Shown here in pieces: positions 23,249-36,165 of a DNA stretch of 64,000 nt. Position 1 is the stretch's first letter. Each line of letters opens with the position of its first letter. The notes under the pieces were generated by a model. It worked only from the letters and a program-made list of their open reading frames with translations. It made no database searches and was not told the origin of the DNA. The stretch covers positions 1 to 64,000 of the forward strand of contig UZAN01040585.1 of assembly GCA_900618425.1 (NCBI GenBank). The letters are read 5' to 3'. Both the position numbers and the translations under genes were made by a program. The stretch is from Echinostoma caproni. Taxonomy: Eukaryota > Platyhelminthes > Trematoda > Plagiorchiida > Echinostomatidae.

Positions 23249-23402
23249 GTAAGGCCAGCAGGTTTATTGTTGTAACACTCTACCGTAAGCAGCAAAGGCG
23301 CATGGGNGGTTGTGTACACAACTAAATAGAGGGAAGTCGTTTGACTGTACACGGCATATTCAATCCTTTGGAGTGTTACAACAATACACCTGCTGGCCTT
23401 AC
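23249..23402. mobile_element. Short MITE-like element with 32-base terminal inverted repeats
   Basis: The left end 23249-23280 (gtaaggccagcaggtttatt...) is nearly the exact reverse complement of the right end 23371-23402 (...cacctgctggccttac). The whole unit is about 154 bases, non-coding, with one N at 23307. This is the form of a miniature inverted-repeat DNA transposon. A target-site duplication is not clear. Confidence 0.65.
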
Positions 23403-24061
23403 TAGTGGAGAAGTGATGTATTTAAAAAGGAACGTAAGCACTAATAAGAGGACTGTGTAGAGGTACTACCGCTGAATTAAATCACGGCTCATTGCAACCG
23501 GCCAGAATGAAAACTTTAAAAAACTACGGCTGAGACCATCGCTATACAGGCCGTGAGTAACTGCGTCTAGATGATGTCGACTTAGATGATTAAGAAGAAT
23601 TATTATTAACACAGAAATTCTTGAACTAATGGTTAAAAACAGGGAGTAGAGAGGTGAACAGATAAACTTGAAAACAGAAGAGGGAAGGACAAGTGAGCCA
23701 GTGGGAACGTTCAACTGGGGAAACTTGCGGAGCATAGCACACACCTTAACAGTTACATTATATGTTCAAACATTTCTTTCACGGGAACGTTGCGCTGCTC
23801 GTTGTATCATTTCCACTGAAAAGTGTAAACGAAGCACCGTTTTCATCTACAATGCTTCACTCACAGAGCTTAAGCTAATGTATAGCAGTCTGAGCTTATC
23901 TTTTCCCGAGGACTTCCTCTGACCGGTTTTGACTGTCCCCACTTCAAGCATCGTGTCACAAGTAATCCGGACCCAGTACATTATCCGACTATCTCCAGTG
24001 TGCTAACAGTGATCTCGCAAAAGGCAATAATTCTGGATTTCTCGGTGTCATTACACCATGG
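23403..24061. other. Unassigned stretch
   Basis: Open frames of 84-92 codons exist on both strands (23466-23744 on -, 23668-23922 on +) with no motif I can name. It flanks the inverted duplication and may belong to the same unknown repeat. Confidence 0.35.
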
Positions 24062-24341
24062 TTGACAATGGATGGTTACGAGGGAATTAAATATCTTCGT
24101 TCGTTCAACTTCAATGTGAGCTACGCGGACATTTGGCCGTTATCCTTAGGATGTCACATGATCGAAGATCAGATAAGTCTGACGACCATCAAGCCACTCC
24201 ACGGGGGTGCAATGCTTTTTCCGGAGTGAAAATAGATTTTTTGATGCAGTTGCTTAAGAATACACCACAATTTGATAACAATTCCTACTTTTGCTACGTT
24301 TTCCACCTGGATCATCAAAGAAATTTCAATCTTGCTTGTAT
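24062..24341 (+). repeat. Inverted duplication, left copy
   Basis: About 280 bases match the reverse complement of 26550-26828 with few differences. On + it has an open frame starting MDGYEGIKYLRSFNF that a small indel near 24210 cuts to about 54 residues. The second frame (24133-24417) stays open for 94 codons here but is broken in the other copy. The shared sequence may be a fragment of an unknown gene or mobile element. Confidence 0.7.
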
Positions 24342-26549
24342 GAGCGGAGAAAAGTCAAATAATTCAAATTGTCCTGGTGTGTTTATCCACAAACTTGCGT
24401 CATTGGAACGTATTTAAATGTCATGTAGGCTTGATATGAAAAACGCTTTCCACCCGAGTACACTATCCCGGAATTGCAGGTGTTTTAATGGACAGTGCTT
24501 GATAAATCAATCCTGTTCTGTTTACCTGTAATTAGTTTATCCATCGCTAAATTTACTTTCATCAATTGCTTGATGAAAATCTCATTTGAAAGACTCCAAC
24601 ATATCTGGAGATTTAAATGAACGATTGATGAGCAAATTTACTGGGTACTTTTCTCTAGCGATTTATCCAAAACAAGAACGATATACGTTCGTTATTCCAA
24701 ATACTGAAAATGCCAAACAATCAAAATCAATCAAGTTCCATAAAGAACTTCGAAACTCTCAATTCACTGTCCCATTGTCGTCTATTATCCGAGACAATAA
24801 ACATACATATCAAGGCATACAAATTTATAGCGTCAGATCACCTTTTGGGAAACATGTCGCAGATGTTTTGGGGGATTTTTCCATTTTATGAACGGTGTAT
24901 GTTAAACAAGCACACATATCATTTGGATTGTGTTTTACGTTGCGATTGGCAAATGTGCTCAGCTTTACTACTCCGTGAAAATAAATTCTGTATAGACTTA
25001 TCCTAAGGGTGAATAATTCGCAACACTATTCTTTTGGTCATAGGCGCAGGACGTGAGGTACCACTTAGAAAGTGGTCTTGTCATACATATATTTCGATGA
25101 CTTACATGCGGTAGGCGGTAGGCTTCCTCGGTAGAAGATGCTTGCCAAGATTGTTAATAAATAAGAAAGAGCTGTCTGCAGTCAAAACAAAACATGGGGT
25201 GTTTGTGAAAAAACCTGATTAGTTACTAGCTTGCACAATTAGATTGGATTAGTCAATCTTATTGGGGTCCTTATAATTAACAATCGTTAGGGATACCGAG
25301 AGATATGACGAAATAAAATAAACATTGATGCTAATAAATCTACCTCCCACGCATACGCGGCTGGTTTATTCCGTATAGCTTTCTCTTCATGGTCAAGGTT
25401 ACTTACAATTTTGCTGATTCATCGTTCTACTCATGTCTCTTCAGTGCTGTATTCTTAAGTAGCTCAGCGGAACATTGCGTTCCGCAAGCAATCTGCAAGT
25501 ACCGTTGATTAACACCCATTGTTTGTCTGTGACCAGCAGTATCCCTGACCATCAACTAGTCAGGGCGGATGCAAACGTTCTGTTCACATCAAATGTGCTT
25601 TGCCACAACAAACGATCATACCCGGCGCAAGTGAAGTAGAAAAGACAATGAATTATGGTTTCAGTGGCCATTAGTGAATGTTTTTCTTTCACTAGAGACC
25701 CTATTACTCCTCAGCTAGAATGTTCTTCTTACTCATTTGCAGCAAATTGCTCGAGGAGCATTTGAAAGTTTGCTGTCGTTTACACCTGCACAAACTAAAG
25801 AAAACAGCACGTGATACATTAGGCCTATTGAGTTTGTGCTGAAGTGAAACAAAAGCGTTGCCGTGTAATCATCATAACTGATAGTTCAGTTCGGTTAATC
25901 TCAGCAAACTCCTCCAGATACTAATGGCCCTAAAATGCAGACGAATGTACAATCATTAAACAACTTCACTGCTGCACGTTTATGCATTTATTCATCCGTC
26001 ATCACTAATAATCATTGACTTCAATTTCATTCTCCATGGTACATTTAGCAAAACGCTATCATTAGCTAATTTGACGCGCAACTTGTTTCACGAACATCGG
26101 TGAACTATTGAACCAGTCCTGTAACCAGAAATCCTGTCTGGAATCGGCTTTGATGTGGAATTTTGCCATAATTTGTTAGTTTTTCTCAGCAATTGGCATT
26201 TTGTTTCGAATATGTTCTTCGTTTGGCTTGGATTGGGTTTGTTTCAGATTGTAAACCCACACAACTCAAAACGGGAGCTGAAATTACACCGGTAGTTGTT
26301 CTTGACCAACTTAGAACAGTCTTAAATCGACAAGTCCGCCTCTGTTTAATAAATTATAGAAAGAAATGAGCCATAAACTGAATAACTGTCATCAGAAGTG
26401 CGAATTCGTCGACTGAACCTTAAACCTCACAGACAGTGCAAATTCACTTAGCTTTCGGCCAACGGGCAGCTGATCAATCATTTTTCTTATGCTTGAAATA
26501 GCATAACTCATCTTTGTGAGCATGTTTACGGCATTGCTTCTCTCAACAA
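24342..26549. other. Spacer between the inverted copies
   Basis: Nothing is recognised. An open frame of about 101 codons at 24586-24891 has no family motif. Confidence 0.4.
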
Positions 26550-26828
26550 ATACAAGCAAGATTGAAATTTCTTTGATGATCCAGGTGGAAAACGTAGCAA
26601 AAGTAGGAATTGTTATCAAATTGTGGTGTATTCTTAAGCAACTGTATCAAAAAATCTATTTTCACTCCGGAAAAAGCAAACACCCCCATGGAGTGGCTTG
26701 ATGATCGTCAGACTTATCTGATCTTCGATCATGTGACATCCTAAGGATAACGGCCAAATGTCCGCGTAGCTCACATTGAAGTTGAACGAACGAAGATATT
26801 TAATTCCCTCGTAACCATCCATTGTCCA
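26550..26828 (-). repeat. Inverted duplication, right copy
   Basis: Reverse-complement partner of 24062-24341. Read on - it encodes MDGYEGIKYLRSFNF and continues to FFRSENRFFDTVA (62 residues) before a stop. Both copies keep this start and the first 45 or so codons nearly unchanged. No product is recognised. Confidence 0.7.
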
Positions 26829-28470
26829 TCATGATGTCTACATATATACATATACATATATACATAGACATCGCTGCAACTGCTGCAACTTTCAAAATGA
26901 TGGATGATACCTCCGTTATTTTTTCTTTTCACTCAGTCGTTTTTATTTTGGAAATCTATCTGTGAACTGATGATCAAAAAAATTTGATATGAAAGTAGTT
27001 GTATGATGGTCAAAGGCAACAACAAATAGGTGTTTCGTTTTGTTGAAACCAGATAGTGGCGAGTATAAATTTTGCAAATTTGGGTTTGTAAAGAAACTGC
27101 CAAGCTTCATGTCAACGTTCAGAACATAAGGATGCGGATTGAATATTTTGATTCTAAGCCACATACCAATTCAAAGTTACCCGATTTTGTGTTTTCGTTC
27201 CAGCGCTAGTCTCTTCTCTCATTTAGCATTCGCAATCCTAATAGTGAAACATACGAACAACCTGGTGCTGATTAATCCCCGACATAATGATTCAGTGACC
27301 AATAAGGCTTTCTATAACACAATGAATAAAAATAACTGCACGGAAAAAACGAAGAACAAATAGACTACAAATGAGTGAGATCCAACATAAATGTAATCCG
27401 AAGGTGGCTGCAAGTTGGAGGAGACTTGGAAGACAAAGATTTTTATTTGCAAAATCTACCCATAGTAGGACAAACTGTTACTTTGGTAGAAAGATTAGTG
27501 TAAATTGGATCTTATTAAAATTATATTTTTATCGTCGATTTTAACCTGCACTTTGTCATCTTGTTGACAAAACGCTCTGGATACTCGTTATTTACAAAGA
27601 TGTCGTACGGAGCTCTTCTTCTAGCTTGTCCTCACTGCAGACCTTTCTTACCCTATCCGCTTAGAAACGAACCAGGTTCCTTTACAAAAGTCAGTGTACC
27701 TTCCTTTGTCATTCAAAGGGAACACATCGGTTGAGGTCATGCATTCGTCTGCACAACCCCTCTCTGTTCGCCCAAAAACAATTTGTGCAAGCGTCAAAAC
27801 TTCCTTGGCCTACTCCCCACAAACCCCCGCATCACGAGTACTCTCGAGGGTCGGATGAGTGAACAAGCAAATGTGTGATTGCGAAGAACCTGATTTACGC
27901 TCTCACGATGAAACTGTTTCCAGTAATCTGTGATTTTATTTCATTTTGTTTTCCCAGTTCAATTTTATTCGCAAGTAGTGATATATATTGAGTTATACTG
28001 ACATGAATAGGAATCTCTGAAAACGAGCTTGTTCGCCAATCTGTTGTTTTGTTTGCAATATATTTATCATTTGTAGTAAAATCCACCTAATTCCTCATTA
28101 GTTATTTAGTGTTCCAGCCCATTTAGTTCATTTTCTAAGAGTAAGATTGACTACACCACGATGATGCTGCTTCCTCCAGACCAGATAGACAACAACTGTC
28201 TGATTAATTATAAGGTATTCGGTTGAATTGAATCCTAAGTTCGAAAATGAAATAGTGTGTATGCTCAGTGTAATCTGTGTTCACCATAGGCGTTGATTTT
28301 GTTTCCCCCTCCCTCAAACAAGCTCAATACCTATTATCCTTACACACTCACACTAAACTTATATGCATTACGCGTTTGACAGAGATCAGTTCATTTCGCT
28401 TGACTGCATTTTGCTGTTGTATGATGATTATAATGATGAAGGGGAGTTATACATGTGCTATGTGTGTTAC
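26829..28470. other. Unassigned stretch
   Basis: A short ATACAT-type repeat is at 26839-26866. No gene is seen. Confidence 0.4.
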
Positions 28471-28472
28471 AT

Positions 28473-28541
28473 CTGTTTATGTGTCTGTGTGTGTATGTAT
28501 GTGTATGTGTATGTGTGCGTATATATATATATATATATATG
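28473..28541. repeat. (TG)n-(TATG)n-(TA)n compound microsatellite
   Basis: TG units pass into TATG and end in a TA tract. Open frames across it are repeat artefacts. Confidence 0.85.
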
Positions 28542-31500
28542 CTAATGATCGGTTTGAGAGTCATTCCATTTAAATGTACCTTTGTTAAGCTACAAAGTTT
28601 CAAGCTCATCGGCCCGGTCGGTCAGATTCATTCAAATGCGCCAGTGTATACTGAATTCATTTGAATTAATCACCGGAGTGTTATCGGCTGTGAATATGCT
28701 CCCCGGGCAGCACTTCGTTACATTTATTGTACTTTAGTGAAAGATTTTACAGGTTTATGAAGATAGGGGAATTCTTCAGACACCTATTTGTTCCCTCAAT
28801 CGGTGAGCCTTTCTTTCCAGATTGTGTCGTTGTTTTAAGCTTAAGTAAAGCAGTAATTGGAGATTTCAGCATATATTTACGAATAAACGATGGTGATATA
28901 AGTTAAAACAAATAGAGAGGTTATTACCCCATCCAAGTTAGCTGGAATGTTTAAGAAAACCATGCTAATCGAGCTGCCTAGTTGTTCCGTTATTCTCTAG
29001 AGTATGCGCTTTGCAATGCTCCTCCAGACAACCATATATGTTTTGAAATCTTTGTGGTTATTTCATCGGGTGTAGTAGACCATTGGCCTGATCGAATACT
29101 GCTAGTGGTATAAGATAGCTTGAATATTAGATCTCAATATTTTTCATCAAAGAGTTTGAAACAGTCCCAGAATGAAATGAATGAAATATGTATCATGTGC
29201 TGTTTTCGGTTTGTTGTTTTCTGTCTGTTGGTTGCCAATTTTTATATGAAGATAGATGTAAGAAACAAAAAGGTGAACATTGCAGAAAGGGTAGACATTT
29301 ATAATATAGTTAGATTCCATTCGGCAATAAATTGTATAGATTCACAACACTTAAGCTGTTGATTCGTTTTGCCACGAGGTCCAAAACCAAGAAGTTAGGT
29401 TTGACTCAAAAATCAAAGTTACTTATCATCGGTTTTCATATTTTACATTGTGGTCTTCTTCGGAGCCTCTTCAGCATTTTTATACTGTCTAACACCCTTG
29501 GTAGGTATGGGGTGCTGTGGTAGTCTATCTGAAGTTCTTTTTTACGGCATGACACATCAATGGGTTTTGAAAAGGCCAAATATTGTAATCCTGACTACAC
29601 CAGCGTATCTTCGTAACTTCGGTGTTCTTGGTACGGTGATCTCACCGATTTTGATGGATGAAACAGAGGAGAGGATCTCTTACGAGCGCCAATAATATGT
29701 CCTATCATCCTCTAATAATACCCAATTTCTCGCACTATAGGAAAGGGTTGCAGCACAATCTTGAAGTTTCAAATTCCCATATACGGGACGGTGAGAAAGC
29801 GATGTAGGTCATCAATCTATTACCCAGAATGACGTATGTTCAAATCCTATCATCACTATCGCCAACACCACCAAACATGGTGTGCACTTTATGAGAGCTC
29901 TTAGATTTTTCACATCCCTCCTCTTAAGAACTGTGTTTAAAGCTATATTTATACGTATTCTCTGTGTCAAGAATAAACCAAAAACAGACCACACAGAAGA
30001 GGGAGAATAATCCCGAGAATACAGGAACATCCTAAATGGGTGAACATTAACTGTCTTTTGTTAAATACCAAAATTCTATCCAAGTTTCATTCGCTGGGCA
30101 AAATTAGGCTGCTCATGTGACTAACTGTTAATAAGATATCTATTGCTTCCCCAGCTTGAGTGAGATCGGGTGGTGATTGTGGATGATTTTCTAACCAAAA
30201 CGTTAGTTCCACGGATAACATAAATTCTCGAAACACAGGCTAACGTTCGACCATTTTAAAAACGAAAAGCATCTCAACTGGAACGTCATTATCTCATTGT
30301 ACTCAGCACACTCCAGAACAAACAAAAAGGGTGTATATAGACATCGCAAGCTTTCTCTATAATGGAGCCACTTCCAGAATCATACCGGTTGCAAAGTTGA
30401 AGAATACCGGAAAAAGAGAGAGCAATCCCACGAACACTGTTTCTGGTGGTGAACAGGAATTCAACCTCCACAATCTTAAACTTAGTCTTGACACAATATA
30501 TACATCGGATTTACTTCCGTGTTAAGCCGTTACAACACATCCTGCGCCCTAGGGTATGGTACGCTGAGTCAAGGACATTTGAGAAACGCTGTGGTTCTAT
30601 TTTCATTCAAAATCTATCAAAGCAACAATAAGATCGATGAAGCCTCAAGCAGGTAAAAACATCAACTTGATTCGCACAAAAGCACCGTTGAAACGAGTCA
30701 ATCAATAGACTGATGATACCACTTTCGTGAATTTAACTTACTTCTTTGATGCTTTTGTTTTCTGCTATGTCTTCAAATTCGTCTGGCCGTCTGGTTTGCA
30801 TCTATCCTCTTAAAATTCATGAATCTCCCATAATGAACCAAGGAAATTTTTCAGCTCTAAAATAAAGGTTCATATTTCATTTCTAAAGCCGATGCAAAAG
30901 CCCGCAGGTGCAGAAGCATCGTTTAGGTCTTTCAAGGTGCTTTCTAGCCCCGATAATCTCTGTTTCAGTAGAAAGACTGGTATCAAGTAGCGGAGTTTGC
31001 ACAGTTGAGGTACACATTGGTAAACCTAATGCCAATAGAAGTCAACTGAAATGTGATTTATAATAGTTTGCGTTTAGCTTAGGATGACATTGCAGCTAAG
31101 GAATTGACAAAATTTCAAATGCTTTAATTGCAACAGTTTATCCTCACTTCATCACAGTTAAACGACAATCTTTGTCAATGTCACCAAGAAAAGAAAACAA
31201 CAACAACCTTCTATGTTTTACCATCTATTTCTCTTGAACATACGTCGTCATTTCGATAAGCTGTCGTTCCAAGAATCTGCGCATAGCAACATGCCTTTGA
31301 CCGAGAGACATGGTTCTGAGGGTGTCCACCGAAATGCATTAGTCATATATGTAAATGTGGGTATTCCACCGAAACAACTGAAGTGCACTGAATAAAATGG
31401 AGGCCGGAGGGGATTCTTCAAATTGCGAAATTTTGGAAATGATCGAATCGTAAACATCCGTATTCAGTCCGTCTGTTGCCAAAATGAATACAATTTGGAT

Positions 31501-33418
31501 ATCTATATCCGGCTAAGCGTTGCTATGTTCAGTTTTTGACAGAATCCAGCAAAAGAACACATAGACCAGCAGTTTCATAGGCTTTCGTGTTTCACATTCC
31601 ACATACGTTCCCTAAGTAGCCTCTTCCTAAATTCTCTCGGAGAATTGAGCGACTGTGCCTCTCCTCCCTGATCGGAAACTATAGTCAATATCACCAGCTC
31701 CCACTCTTGATAGTCGTGGTGCTAAATTGTATCCAGTTTTTGTAACATCTATGGGGTGTTGAACTGCTGATAAAGGAATCGATGCTTAATTATTTACCGA
31801 TCGATTTCGAGATTTCATGCCTCACTTCACCGGAAATCACATCCGTAAGCATAAATCAGTTGAATGAAATTTGTTTGTGTGACTTCGAGGAATCATTATA
31901 TTGGTCAGGTCAGTGACCCGTAGTATAAACTTTCTAATTCGCCGCTTGACTATTTCATGGACTAGTCGGCGGTGATGTACCTTGGAATGGAACATCACTT
32001 TAATCAAAAAGCACAGTAACCACCGTAGTTTGAACAATATGTCGAGGTTCTTTTCGACGAAAGATCAGTATACCTTTCTGTACTGGGCCTGATCAAAGTA
32101 TCTCAACTCTATCTTATACAGATAACTTGGCTCTTTTCACCGTACTCACCAAATGTTCCGTTGCATCGTTTGAGTATAGATGATGAGATGGTGTTCACAG
32201 ATGTTTCCAGATAATATTATTCAACTAAGCACAGAACTTCAAATCACCATCTGCCATCAAAAGTTGTAGAACGTTCTCTTTACCAAACTGTTTTATAAAG
32301 CTCCCATCAAAACGATGCACTTGTTGTGTTCATGATACTTCAAATAGTAATCATTAAGAGCCAGCTCATGAGAGCAGACAAAATACAGACCAAAAGGGGT
32401 CAGAATATATAAATTTTCACGGTTTGCAACCCTCTCATCGTGGAGTGCAATTCCTCAGGTTTCAGTTCCTTTTATAGGTGCCCACTCTACAACACATATC
32501 AAGACAACTGATATTCCCCTCTGCACGGGTTCCCAGAGAAATCTGCTGTGCTAGAAACTTCATCATCCGCAACCTCGAATGGATCCCTGGCAATGATAAA
32601 CCCTATTTTGTGCAGGTCTTTCGTTGACTGGGCACAACTAAAGTGAGAAAAATCTCAGACCTCGATGGGTGATCTTTTCGTCAACCTTAAAGGCTAGAAC
32701 GTTCAATACTGACAAACGCAAAGGTCACTGGGACACCCCGATTGATACTGTTTCAATAAATGCCTCTGCAGTTCATCACATTTTTTTATTTTTTGCGCCA
32801 GACAATGGCATCGTCCTAGTACGTCAACACGCCATCAAGAAACAAAGTTGCATTGTTTAGGTCCTCTCGGTATTTTAATGCTAGTGAGCTGCAGTCATTT
32901 GGAAACCAAATGGTCTGCGGGTAAATATTCATCAACTCAATCTTAGAGGAACAAAAGTTAGCATTCAATAAACTCATACAAGCCTAGGTTTATGAGTGCT
33001 AGGGGCGTGTGTTTTTAACTAAGTATTGAGCTTCAACCGATAACCCGTACACAATTTGTCAATTTTTCCCATAGCTATTCTTTGATACCAGAATTCACGT
33101 TGCCGACTAACCTGCCATAACTGGAGGATGACAAATTCTTCCATACTCTGAATTACATTTAGCATACCTTGTTACAGAGCGGTTTCACAAGGATTGCCAC
33201 GACGAAAAATGCTAACCTATCATCTGGGATATGCACACCTCGAGCAATTTACCGATCAATCCTTGTGGGTGAGTTTAGTTAGTTGGTGGTGTTCATGCAT
33301 GCAGTAACAACAACTCACCCTAAGCAAACTTGCTGTTAAATCAAGGATGGATGAACTGCTTCTGGCAAGCAGGAGCGGACCATGGATGAAGTGAAATGTG
33401 GAACATTTTTTTTCATTT
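28542..33418. other. Unassigned intergenic stretch
   Basis: No gene is supported. A tRNA-like B box (gttcaaatcc) near 29840 could mark another old SINE head, but the body is not recognised. Scattered frames of 60-80 codons have no motif. Confidence 0.4.
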
Positions 33419-33598
33419 TCACTTCTTTTATTCAATATATAAAGAAACAATTTTCAGGAAGGCGTTAGCGGCCAATCAAAAGGCTGTAATTCAACACACA
33501 TAAAGGAGAAAGACGGAAAGGCGGTGGTGGTGGGATTCGAACACACTTTTTCCGAGATGATAGCTGGTTACGTTAACACCGGGCCACTACCACCTCCA
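33419..33598 (-). mobile_element. tRNA-derived SINE family 2, copy 2
   Basis: Same layout as 13000-13178: B-box complement gggattcgaacacac at 33532, body with gccaatcaaaag, and a 3' end with attcaatatataaag on +. It begins the transposon cluster at 33.4-36.2 kb. Confidence 0.7.
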
Positions 33599-33635
33599 TA
33601 AGGGAAACACAACTTATCCATTTCTAGAGTAACAA

Positions 33636-33830
33636 GGCAGGAAATGTTTGTGGTAACCAACAAAGAGCACTGGACAGCTGCTTCGTCCTGTTTGGGACTC
33701 GTCATCGGTGCGTACATTTTGTGTCCCTGTCAGGACTCGAACGGCGATTCTTCGGGTGGGACTTCGAACCCTTACCTTTGAGCAACATGGTCGACGGTTA
33801 TCATCTTGTGTAAATGGCTTAATCAATTAT
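33636..33830 (-). mobile_element. tRNA-derived SINE family 1, copy 1
   Basis: About 195 bases shared with 59150-59340. Reading on -, the head is at about 33830, with a tRNA-like A-box region, B-box-like GTTCGAGTCC and then cctgacagggacacaaaatg. The tail ends near cacaaacatttcc. Head-to-head with the next copy. Confidence 0.72.
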
Positions 33831-33889
33831 ACAGTATATGGGTGGATTAATCCATTCGAATTTCCAGAGGAACCAGGATTTCTTGATGG

Positions 33890-34070
33890 ATTGCGATGTG
33901 GGTTTCATTCCAAACGTTCGCGGTTCGAGTCCTGACAGGGACACAAAATGTACGCGCTGCTGACGAGTCCCAAACAGGATGAAGCAGCTGTCCAGTGCTC
34001 TTTGTTGGTTTTCACAAACATTTCCATCGCATTTGAATGCATTACCTCGTGAGGAGCAAAACCCACACCC
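33890..34070 (+). mobile_element. tRNA-derived SINE family 1, copy 2
   Basis: A perfect B box (ggttcgagtcc) is at 33922-33932, followed by the family body (tgacagggacacaaaatgta, then caaacaggatgaagcagctg) and tail. The A-box half is diverged or truncated. Confidence 0.72.
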
Positions 34071-34108
34071 AAGACCATCAAGAGTGCCGGGCGAATGAGC
34101 TGATCCAA

Positions 34109-34117
34109 NNNNNNNNN
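34109..34117. other. Assembly gap (9 N)
   Basis: Nine Ns lie between two copies of atccaa. This looks like an unresolved contig join, not real sequence. Confidence 0.9.
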
Positions 34118-34149
34118 ATCCAAACTTGATAGTCTAAAATAGCAAGCTT

Positions 34150-36016
34150 GGATTCGCACGAGCACCCTTCGACTGGCTGCGCTACACTTACATACGCTCC
34201 GTCACATTGTGGCAATTTTTACTCACTATCATGCGTCTTCGTTACTCACGGGATAATATTATTTGTTTCAAACGTGCCAGGACATGCTTCGACGGTTCCG
34301 CGGTTTGTGCGACTCCAATGTCTCAATGTCAAGGCTCGACCAAAACACGCAAGCGTGCAGGATGGCAAGTTGCCCTCGATTGCACCCCTCTTTCAAAGAT
34401 GAATGTCCCGTCATTGGTCAGCATTAACACTCGGTCCCTGTCTCCCAAAATGTTGGATTTCACTAGTGTCCTCCGATCAAGAATTCATACGAACGCGTGT
34501 GCTGTCTGTGTTCAAGAATTCTAGTTGAATAAGGATGTAGATGCCTTTCTTGTGTGAAAAAACGGTTTTCACGTTTATCAACAGGATCGTGGAACCAGAT
34601 GAAAAAAGACCGGGAGGGGGTGTTGCCACATATGTCAACGTTTTCTTGGTGTGGCAAGTTCTATTTTATTTTTCGATACTACTAAAAGTTATTGAGTGTC
34701 TAACAATACAGTGTCTCCCTAGATTTTCCCGTTTAACTCACAATTTTAACTGACTTCTATATAGCTCCTTACTGTACACAGTCCGATCGTATGTCATTCT
34801 ACGACTCATTCATACCTTTTATTGCCCCACTTTTAGATGGAAACCTGAATATAATCTTTGGCGAATTCAACCATACTGGTACTTATCCACTTGTACCATT
34901 AATTATGACAGATCTTTGTCACTCTCCCACAAGAGATTATTGGACGGAGTAATTTCCAAAGACCCAACTCTTTTCCTTTAGAACTGAAAGCACCTATTCC
35001 CTCCAGAGATCATCGCTTGCTGTTAGTTCGCTATAAAGTTTATTCACACATTGCATACAAATCTTGCTGTCGATCTGATCATATCACATTTCGTTTTCGT
35101 AACCTATCACCTACAAGTGTTTCTCTCCTGAATGAATTTCTCAGCCAAGCCTATTTATGGTTTTCATCATCTCCTTCTTATTTATTCACACGTGTTCCCC
35201 TATTCACCCTAACAATCAACGCCATTTATAATTACTGCTGCCCTGTTCAAAGCCTATATTTGTCCAATGGAAGGATAACCTCTCCCATACTAAAGTCGCT
35301 GCGACGAGAAAAGGAACATGCGGACAAGTCTCACAATGCTCGACAATAACAATGCTTATCCAGGGTGAAATCCGTCAAATATCTCGGTGTGACCATAGAA
35401 AGCAATCTTCATTGGTCTACCCACATCTAAAACTGCATTAGTAAACTGCGGTGCCTATCACTTCAAAGGCAGTTTTGTGCATCTCAGTCTATTATTTCTA
35501 TCTTTGTTTATCAGTGTGTCCCCCCCCCTTATTCCACTTTTCCCCAGTTATTTTTCCTGGCTTACTCAAACAGGATTTGGAAGTCTCACGCCGCGGTCTA
35601 ACCAGTGTTAGTACTGTCTCTTCCATTCCTGTAAATGAGATGTAACTTCCTGTTTTAAATTTGCTGAGAGGATTGTCACAGATCCTGATCACCCATTGCT
35701 CGCAGGACTGACATGATGACGTTTCCATCCTTGAACACGCTCCCAATTCCGCCAAATGTCATCTCGAATTAACGCATACCGCAATTCACCTATAACGTAT
35801 CTTGCTTGTATACTCATAAACAAGGAGCGGACAATCAGTGGACTTTATCTTAACCTTGGGTTATGAAATATCGTCATGTCTGTAAAAAACAATTTTTTTA
35901 TAGTTTATTATGTACATTATAACGGTTAGTGTGTATGATTTTCAACTGAAATGTGAGCTCCAGTTCTTGCAAAAGTTATACATAATACAATACAATACAA
36001 TACAATACGATACAAG
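34150..36016 (+). mobile_element. CR1/jockey-like LINE, internally deleted
   Basis: From 34402 a broken frame gives the start of an APE-type endonuclease (LVSINTRSLSPKM), then GGGVATYVN near 34615 and GEFN (the usual GDFN) at 34860-34871. The linker to reverse transcriptase follows (ITSPILKSLRREKE, about 35265-35310). The reverse transcriptase core is missing: the sequence jumps to the C-terminal block KYLGVTIESNLHW at about 35373. Stops are in every frame. The element ends in an ACAAT repeat (35983-36016), a typical LINE 3' tail. The 5' limit is uncertain. Confidence 0.72.
35983..36016 (+). repeat. (ACAAT)n tract, probable LINE 3' tail
   Basis: About six pentamer units directly after the LINE 3' region and directly before a SINE copy. 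Confidence 0.75.
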
Positions 36017-36165
36017 GTGATGACCATCGATCGTGTATCTCAGGAGTCAGGATTTTAACATCCTAACCCGAACGTGCGCGGTACGAGTCCTGACAAGGAA
36101 AGAAAATGTACGCAATTCTGACAAGTCCCAAACAGGATGAAACAGCTATCCAGTGTCCATCGCAT
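36016..36165 (+). mobile_element. tRNA-derived SINE family 1, copy 3
   Basis: Begins ggtgatgaccatcgatcg, with the A-box-like gtatctcaggagtcagg and the degraded B box ggtacgagtcc near 36079. The family body follows. It starts exactly where the ACAAT tract ends. Confidence 0.7.

Noticed and set aside
33922..33932. B box as part of a functional tRNA gene
   Set aside because: The copy lacks a foldable acceptor stem, is followed by a SINE body, and is repeated elsewhere.
34109..34117. Run of N as a real spacer between elements
   Set aside because: The flanking atccaa duplication points to an assembly join.
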